DNA from: Sinonovacula constricta
Taxonomy: Eukaryota; Mollusca; Bivalvia; Cardiida; Solecurtidae
Length of the DNA: 64,000 nucleotides
NCBI GenBank assembly: GCA_007844125.1
Contig: CM017572.1
Coordinates: forward strand, 34,461,544-34,525,543
Direction: 5' to 3'
Made by a program: the position numbers and the translations under genes. How positions within the stretch are numbered: the first letter of the stretch is position 1; every line of letters starts with the position of its first letter. Below, one piece after another: positions 58,027 through 64,000 of the stretch. The notes below the pieces were generated by a model. It did no database searches. It was not told the origin of the DNA and saw only the letters and a list, made by a program, of their open reading frames with translations.

Positions 58027-58116
58027 CTTTGGTTTGCAATTTGAACATACGAAGGACTCCGGTTCCTTGTCTTCCTGAAGCCCTAGGCATAACACTCTTC
58101 ACAATGCCAATATTTT
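58027..58116 (-). CDS. PHD-finger exon, frame disrupted
   Basis: Acceptor TACATTTATTTCAG, donor CCAAAG|GTAAAAC. Joined to the previous exon it reads R-KYWHCEECYA and then meets TAG. In the next frame the same exon reads LGLQEDKEPESFVCSNCKPK to the donor. Together these are the second Cys pair and the last Cys pair of a PHD finger. The W-x-H-x2-C normally between them is missing, which fits a deletion of about 19 bp (inference). As it stands, the exon cannot encode a complete finger. Confidence 0.6.
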
Positions 58117-58305
58117 CTGAAATAAATGTATGCTGCATTGAATGTAGGTTAGTTGATAATCGGTTAGTTTTACCATTAGGATAATGTAAAATGTACGAAA
58201 ATAGTGTCACTTTACCCAACGCGTGTATACATTTTTGCCTAACTTGCCTAATACGCAATATATAATTTATGTGTTCGTGTGTGTATGTTACAATTTTATA
58301 GCTAC

Positions 58306-58388
58306 CTTCCATCATCTTTCTTTTCACAAACACAATGCAGTGCTGACTTTCTCTTCCATGGCGAGTACCTGAATGCAGAATTACGTTT
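58306..58388 (-). CDS. Exon with the first PHD cysteine pair
   Basis: Acceptor TTTTCTTTTTCAG, donor GGAAG|GTAGC. It reads KRNSAFRYSPWKRKSALHCV and CEKKDDG in phase 0, with the C-x-C that opens a PHD finger. The overlapping 183-residue frame across 57905-58456 is a different frame and conflicts with the splice phase. Confidence 0.6.
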
Positions 58389-58399
58389 CTGAAAAAGAA

Positions 58400-59807
58400 A
58401 ATATGATTAATACAATAAAGTGGTAATGACGACTTGACGAAAAAAGTGCAATTCAATCTAAAGCACTGATACTTAAACGATTTAAGATACTTTTTATAAG
58501 TTGACCATTACATAAACCGTGTGTTCGCATCAATTTGTTGTGTATCTGTAAAGCTGATTAATTTTAACGTATTATAAGTGTGTTATTCGATAGATTCTAT
58601 ATTCCTGAATAGATGTCGATGTAGAATTTCTTTTTGATCAAATTTCAAATTATTAAGTTTAAGTTAATGTCCAGTTGCCCAGTTATCTAAAACTTATAAC
58701 AAACATATGTACTTTTTATGTCACTATATATGGATGTTATGCTATCAGATAAAAATGGAAATAAATCTTAAAACCAACTGATAGTACATCATTGTGCATT
58801 GTTTAAGTGCTGCAAACGGCACACATTGGCACTGTAGTATCTGTGTGCAAGTCATTCAAGCGACATGATCACAGCTTTGTTTAGGTACATGACACATAAA
58901 TCCACACGCCGTTCACATGTATTTAATTTTTTTGCATCACTTAACCAATCAACTTACGTTAATTACTGACGTATAAACATGAAATACTGGAAGCATACGC
59001 CCTCAGAATATATACTAGACTGTTCAGACGAAACAGTCGGAATATAGATAAGAAGCTAAGCGATGCTGCTGATTCTCATTGTGTAAGGACAACAGAGTTT
59101 GTAGGGTACATCATGTTCACATATAATCTAGTTACCAGATGTAAGTTTTATTCCATTATTTATTGTGGTTCAGTCAATTTTTGCCTTTTTAAGATAAAAA
59201 CAAGAAATTCTACTAACTTAATCCAAATCGCTTCTAAGTCATTTTAGTTCCTGACATGTATTTTGTGCACATAAGACAGTTACAAACAGGCCTATGAATA
59301 AAACTTACGTACCACGGGCTTTTTTCTCCTTAGGGACAATCTTTGAGTAGGTTTCTAGAATATAAGATTGCATATAATATTTACTCCTCACGGATTGTAA
59401 CATAATTCTACATAATTTTGTAACGGCCTATTATCATTCTTTGTACTTATTTCCTATGTAAGTTCAATCGCTTTAGTAAGATGATTCTACCCGCAAACAG
59501 GCATAATTTTTGTTTTTTCGTTGTGTATATATGGTCCTTCGTTGTGGCGTAGATTTCACGCAAAAGGTTCTGGCTGAGATTAATACAAAAACGGGGCTTT
59601 TGCTTTAACATTTAGTTACTTTGTCTTTTCCTTTAATATTTTAATATTTACAGCTCCATAAATGATGGACTAATATGTTGTATCTTGTTATTAAACCACA
59701 ACATAGAAAAACGTACAACAAAAGGTAAAACATCATTTTTACGTGTTGTATCATTACTTTAAATGTAAAAGTAACCGAAGTACACTGACAAAAAAGAAAG
59801 TACATAC
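58400..59807 (-). other. Intron, AT-rich
   Basis: No feature recognised beyond ordinary AT-rich sequence. Confidence 0.35.
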
Positions 59808-59863
59808 TTTTGCAATATCATCTATGGCAGAGCTGCCAATCTCAGAAACTTCTGGCACCGTAC
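59808..59863 (-). CDS. Small internal exon of the PHD-type gene copy
   Basis: 56 bp with acceptor TACCACAAATAG and donor GCAAAA|GTATGT. With the single G carried from the exon at 60982-61078 it reads G-TVPEVSEIGSSAIDDIAK and ends phase 0, matching the next exon. No known domain; acidic linker. Confidence 0.55.
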
Positions 59864-59869
59864 CTATTT

Positions 59870-60980
59870 GTGGTAAGAATAAATACATTTTGCCTAAACT
59901 ATGCATTCAAATCTAAGAAGACACAAAATGTAAATATATACGCACACATATCACAAGGATAACACTAAACTAAGAAAACCACGTGACAACTCACTTTTGA
60001 TATCATGTTATAAAGTCACCATGGTAGGTCGCTCTGAATGCGATAGCTATTTTAATAGAGATCAATATCGTACTTTAAACAGATTTGGAAAAAATGCCAT
60101 TTAGCTTGATTTCTTTACAGTTTGTACCGCCTAACAATATGATGTTCAAAATCATATTCACCGAGACTAAGGTTTGAGTTTATGCATTAATTATGCCAAA
60201 AATCCCCTAAACCACTATTGGTTGGTACATGCATTTGATATAAGCAAACTACCGTATACCACCTTTTATGTGAAGTAGTGATTACTGCGCCCTTCACTGA
60301 CTTAAAGGCTTTGAAAATGGCTTTCCTCAGTAGTCACACTTGATACACATGGGCTTACTGCACTGCCATTTATCAGTAACTGCCATTTATCAGTAACTGC
60401 CATTTATCAGTAACTGCCATTTATCAGTAGATGTTTTGTTTTGTTTGTGTCTAGTAATTTATCATTTAGCACTCTAATCCGCCCCACCCCCTTTCTTGAT
60501 TCCACTGCAACCTGAGACTGTGACACTACTACACCCCCCTCCCCCCCCCCCCCCCCCGCTTCACTCCACCACACATTAACCTCCCCCAGTGATCTCAGTA
60601 TGAAGCAAGGTAAGTCAACCCTTTTTTAATTCTTTTAAGCGGCAGCTCGCCATCAAAATGATAAAAGTAATGAACAAATGACATGCCGATAAATTCCTAT
60701 ACGTACACCACGCACGGAGAAGCTTTTGTTCATCCGTGACACAACCTACTTTTTTAAATGATTAATATTCAGAGCAGGATGGTTCGTTGGTCAAATATGC
60801 ACCTAAAATTTTGTATGCTTGTTTGAAAGGTATGTAAGTCAGTTACACAATGTGTATTGTTCATTTTAGTATACTCTGTCGGTAAAATGAACATTGGTAC
60901 TTCGCTTTTGCTCAAATTTAGTAATAAGTTTAAACTACACACTGTGTAACAAATAAAATACCGTCTTATAATGAATTATA
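59870..60980 (-). other. Intron with a dispersed-repeat copy, 17-bp repeats and a C-run
   Basis: Contains a TTTGATATAAGCAAACTACC copy of the dispersed repeat (60222-60262), four copies of TAACTGCCATTTATCAG-like 17-mers (about 60363-60430), and a run of at least 16 C at about 60541-60557. Confidence 0.5.
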
Positions 60981-60981
60981 C

Positions 60982-61078
60982 CGATCTCCAATAGGTATGT
61001 TCCTATTTTCTCTCTCATTTCCTGTACATTCCAGCTGTCAATCTCCAGTTTTCCATCTTTCAGATAGTTTTCTGCGAA
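60982..61078 (-). CDS. Internal exon of the PHD-type gene copy
   Basis: Acceptor TTTTCTTCCTATAG, donor GAGATCG|GTATAA. It reads FAENYLKDGKLEIDSWNVQE and MREKIGTYLLEI, phase 0 in and one base out. Amphipathic; the domain is not recognised. The join to the exon on its 5' side is uncertain because no strong donor was found there. Confidence 0.6.
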
Positions 61079-61437
61079 CTATAGGAAGAAAAGATATGAG
61101 GCACGACGCGAGAAAACCGGGCTTATGGTCAAAAATTTCAATTTTTTGTTTTTAATGAAACATGATTCTCCTATCATTTCTGATCACAAATTCGAAAGAT
61201 TTTTTAGAATTGGCTTTGTATTAAAGAAATAATGAGAATTTTAATGACCCCTACTGAAGGTAGTTTTCTTAAATATGACGTCAAATTATTGACGTCATAA
61301 TATCGGGATGAGTAACTTACTCACACAACTAAATTAAGATTTAAGCTAATGTGGTTTTATTAACGTTGATATTGAACTGCAAAACAGGGGTGTGTTTTGT
61401 TAAAGTGGGTAAAGTAACAGGTTATAATTAGATAACA

Positions 61438-61655
61438 TTAAAAAATATCAACTGAATTTTGTCTGACAAAGCACTCGATGTCTTGTTTGCGCTGACGCTT
61501 CAACCCACCAGGTTGAAACGCGGGTGGCATTTCTGTATTCCTGAACTTTTGCTGGGGATCCTTGAGTAGCATAAACTCCCTCTGATCATCACTTGGAGTA
61601 GTCCGCAAGATGATACTACCAGCTTTTTCAGACGTGATAATGAAGTGTTGATAAT
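61438..61655 (-). CDS. Internal exon of the PHD-type gene copy (3' limit uncertain)
   Basis: Acceptor AAAATGCATTTTCAG. The likely frame reads DYQHFIITSEKAGSIILRTT, EFMLLKDPQQKFRNTEMPPA, FQPGGLKRQRKQDIECF and stays open to a TAA at 61438-61440. A good GTGGGT lies after AFQPG, but its phase does not fit the next exon. Weaker sites after IECF or QNS would fit. The preceding exon ends in TGI(R), and GI-x-x-YQHF is a natural continuation, but the splice as written is out of frame by 2 bases. Confidence 0.5.
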
Positions 61656-61977
61656 CTGAAAATGCATTTTAATCAACATTATGTTAATATCTAAGTCTCG
61701 CCACAAATACAAATCAGATTATATCAATGATTTTGTTTTGCGTGTTTTGCCGTCAAACAGTTTTGGTGGACGAAAATCGCAGATATATGTTTGTGAAGTG
61801 AAACTACTGGCGCATCGCAGGCATTATCACAATTGTCTCCCTTACTGGAACGATAACCCATGCAGCGAAAGGTTGGGGCATTACGAGTCTGTGAATCTAA
61901 CCTTTCTGCTTAGGGTAGCTCTTTAATATGAACCCAATTGTTTCAAATATTGTTTACGGCATATAACATGGCCATAC

Positions 61978-62178
61978 CTTATTCCTGTCAAAGCCTTGAA
62001 GTGTTGCCCAAGGAAATCATTCCAATTTCTCCAGTCACACCTGGGATACAAAACGGGCGAGTTGAACTGTGAGGATCGCTTCACCATGTCAGCTGGCTCC
62101 TTAACAGGCTCGCAGTCATTTTCTTGGCACTTAATTTGAGGTGGACAAAACCGGGATCCACAAAACAACGTGCGTGGC
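61978..62178 (-). CDS. First visible exon of the PHD-type gene copy
   Basis: Acceptor ATTTCTTATTTCAG, donor GAATAAG|GTATGG. It reads PRTLFCGSRFCPPQIKCQEN, then EPADMVKRSSQFNSPVLYPR and CDWRNWNDFLGQHFKALTGI. Four Cys in the first 22 residues could bind metal. The D-W-x-x-W-x-x-F-L-x-x-x-F-K part is the conserved piece I associate with the family. It enters with one base of a split codon, so at least one exon is missing upstream. Confidence 0.6.
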
Positions 62179-62322
62179 CTGAAATAAGAAATAAACTCTC
62201 GTTTAACTTATTTACGTGCATATTTATGCATGATTATTGGCTTTAACTCTACATGTATGCCTATTCCTGTCCGTTTTGTTTGTTTTGTTAAATACAGTGC
62301 ATCGACCGACGAAATTATTGTC

Positions 62323-62522
62323 ATTATAGCGACGTCCAGCTATTACTGGTGAAGAAAAATCATGGCCTATGTCTGGGTAGAACCAGTAGTGCATTGCAGA
62401 TCAGCTGGAAAACCTGACCACAAGAAAGTTTGTACCCCGACCGGACTCAAACCCACAAGTTGACGGATTACGGAGTCAGAGAAATAGCAAGTCATCGATT
62501 CTTACCTTTAGACCATTAAACC
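62323..62522 (-). mobile_element. tRNA-derived SINE
   Basis: On the - strand: CGCCCGTGGTTTAATGGTCT (A box) and GTGGGTTTGAGTCCGGTCGG (B box), then a body ending in AGCTGGACGTCGCTATAATG. The same body occurs at 53925-54020. The head-to-tail order is clear on the - strand. Confidence 0.65.
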
Positions 62523-62624
62523 ACGGGCGTCCTCTATGTTTCTTTTTTTTCTTTTTGTTGTTGTTGTTTGTTGTTGTTTCGTTTGTTTGTTGCAGATACC
62601 TCGCACCAATACAATAAATGTCGT

Positions 62625-62792
62625 ATTTGCAATATCCAGTTTTTTCTGGTGGGGCAAAATATATATATCCAGTTGTGGACTGTAGGTTAACGTGAATACC
62701 TTCGGACATGAATGTTTGCCGCTTCGACCGGGACTCGAACTCACGGGTGGAATGGTCTGTGACTCTATGAGCTCGGCAACGGGCGACCCTTA
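62625..62792 (-). mobile_element. Second tRNA-derived SINE of a related family
   Basis: On the - strand: GGTCGCCCGTTGCCGAGCTC (A-box region) and GTGAGTTCGAGTCCCGGTCG (a very good B box), then GCGGCAAACATTCATG and a body ending in AACTGGATATTGCAAATACG. It is separated from its neighbour by a T/G-rich tract (62540-62590). Possibly the same family with a different tRNA head. Confidence 0.65.
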
Positions 62793-62799
62793 TTTGCTT

Positions 62800-64000
62800 G
62801 TGAATACATTAAATGGAATGTCATAAGTGAATATCATGCTATTAAATCAGTCGAAGGAAACAATTAAAACAAGTCCATGTACTTGCATGTGGTACTCGAC
62901 CATGCTGTTTTGTCCTGTCATTGTCCGCCATATGAAGTACCCAAGTAGATACCGGTTTATGTTTTGTCCTGAAAGTATCAACAACATACAATACACTGAA
63001 AATTAAGTCGTCACAGGTTTACGGAGTTGCACTATAACTATAAACAATCATATTGTTTGCTTATAGTTTCAGTCATTTTCTCGAAGTAATTTGAACGTTA
63101 ATCAATAATTTTGTTATAAATTTCATGTATTCCGTTTTCTTTCGTTTTTCTGTGTATAAAATATACTTTTAATGAGACAAACAATTTTGCGGCATTATAA
63201 ATATTTAATAAACATATTGCTTGATATGTCTATGGTAAGTTCCTCTCTTAAAAAGAACTCGGACCCTGCACTGTAATTGTATGAAACGGCGAACGAGTTT
63301 CTTCTATCTAATTTAAAGCGACAATATAATGTTACATTCATTTAGACTTATCACGAATAGTTGTTAAATATTATATGTGTGCAAACAAAGTTTATTACTT
63401 TTTGTGGGTTTGTTTTGTTTCACTTCAATGTAAGCCCAACAAGCAGTTGTCAAGAAAGAAATATGTTTTATTTAATTCGTTATAAACAAGACGTGTATTA
63501 AATGAAATAAAATGCATAAAATTATGTTGGAAGGAAAGTAAGAAAATAAAATTCGGGGCCGTGGTTGGTAGCGAACCAACCACCCCGTCGATAGATATAT
63601 GTAAAACGAATAGCGTTCGGCTGACCAACAACGCTAAGCGCTCTGTATATACCCAAATTGCATAATTTTATAGTAATCAATAAACAAGCCTACGTAGTTA
63701 TAAATAGACACGTTCATGTGACATTGATCTGTTTTATATGCAAAACGTATAGATCTATCAGGTCTTTTAAAAATCTATCAGCATTTTTTTCTAGTGAGTA
63801 AATATAATTAGTTGATTTAAAGTGGACTGATTTAAATGTCGCTTGTAATACTAAATATTTTTTTCGTTAAATCTACCCATCCACGTCGATGAGTTAAATT
63901 GAACAAACATGTAATCTGCAACATCGGTTACATCAAAATCTAGTCTAGATTATATAAAAAAAATAATGGTTTACATTCTATTTCTAAACTTTTAACATGA
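62800..64000. other. AT-rich stretch, one possible tRNA-like relic
   Basis: No exon recognised. At about 63555-63645, - strand, GTGGTTGGTTCGCTACCAAC and TTGTTGGTCAGCCGAACGC resemble degenerate B and A boxes, perhaps a decayed SINE head. Confidence 0.3.

Larger units (their letters stand above)
57158..62178 (-). pseudogene. Multi-exon gene copy ending in a PHD-type zinc finger, with two frame breaks
   Basis: Six internal exons and a terminal exon are predicted on the - strand, listed separately. From 61078 down to 57272 the chain of phases fits: 60982-61078, 59808-59863, 58306-58388, 58027-58116, 57272-57280 plus 3' UTR. The C-terminus carries HCVCEKKDDGRKYWHCEECY...LGLQ, then FVCSNCKPK, as in a PHD finger. 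Breaks: the phase between 61978-62178 and 61438-61655 does not fit, and the PHD exon has a frame change where the central H-x2-C should be. Related family members with DWxxWxxFLxxxFK...GIxxYQHF are, from memory, found in multicopy, often transposon-linked invertebrate genes. I cannot name the family. Upstream exons, if any, are not identified. Confidence 0.55.

Noticed and set aside
57905..58456. 183-residue - strand open frame as one gene
   Set aside because: It overlaps two predicted exons, but its frame conflicts with the splice phases. The PHD-type residues appear only in the other frames.
61681..61926. 81-residue + strand frame and a - strand frame with several Cys across the same stretch
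   Set aside because: No splice sites or phase fit with the - strand exons on both sides, and neither matches a family I know.
63555..63645. A functional tRNA gene
   Set aside because: Only loose A/B-box resemblance and no cloverleaf that could be paired by eye. At most a decayed SINE head.

Overview
This window reads as eukaryotic, AT-rich, repeat-dense genomic DNA, most likely from a bivalve mollusc. The clues are a TRIM/NHL-like gene of the kind greatly expanded in bivalves, a CR1/jockey-type LINE with a 2A-like motif, tRNA-derived SINEs, and several copies of a repeat beginning TTTTAGCTCACCTGAG and ending in a GGGCCATCATGGCCC palindrome, a style I associate with bivalve genomes. The species is not identified, and no bacterial-type genes or operons are present.

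Left part (1-27.6 kb, + strand). Two coding exons of one TRIM-like gene are visible: 1261-2161 (coiled coil plus start of a beta-propeller) and 26746-27315 (rest of the propeller, stop, 3' UTR). They join in phase 0 across a 24.6 kb intron. That intron holds a 12.8 kb array of about 210 copies of a 61-bp unit (2700-15537), an LTR-like pair of about 468-bp direct repeats with a candidate 5-bp target duplication (18540-20787), a LINE 3' tail (20875-21185), copies of the bivalve-type repeat, and SINEs.

Middle (27.6-41 kb). No convincing gene is present. A roughly 170-bp GC-rich repeat (about 4 copies) runs directly into a 31-bp minisatellite (about 70 copies, 31.2-33.45 kb). Two GA-rich microsatellites, a tRNA-derived SINE and degenerate dispersed repeats follow.

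41-48 kb. One apparently intact two-ORF non-LTR retrotransposon lies on the + strand. ORF1 has a coiled coil and an RRM-like RNA-binding region. ORF2 has a hydrophobic leader, a 2A-like motif, an APE endonuclease, a reverse transcriptase with FADD, and a C-terminal Cys/His knuckle. Both frames are open.

49-57 kb. A SINE 3' fragment is followed by a third array of alternating 114/122-bp units (49.69-53.1 kb, about 29 copies), then more SINE-like fragments and a 5'-truncated, frameshifted L1-like LINE fossil (55.3-56.8 kb).

57-64 kb (- strand). A chain of small exons with good splice sites encodes a protein ending in a PHD-type zinc finger, with a terminal exon and AATAAA signal at 57158-57280. 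Two frame breaks, one removing the finger's central His-x2-Cys, suggest a decaying gene copy. SINEs lie upstream of its first visible exon.
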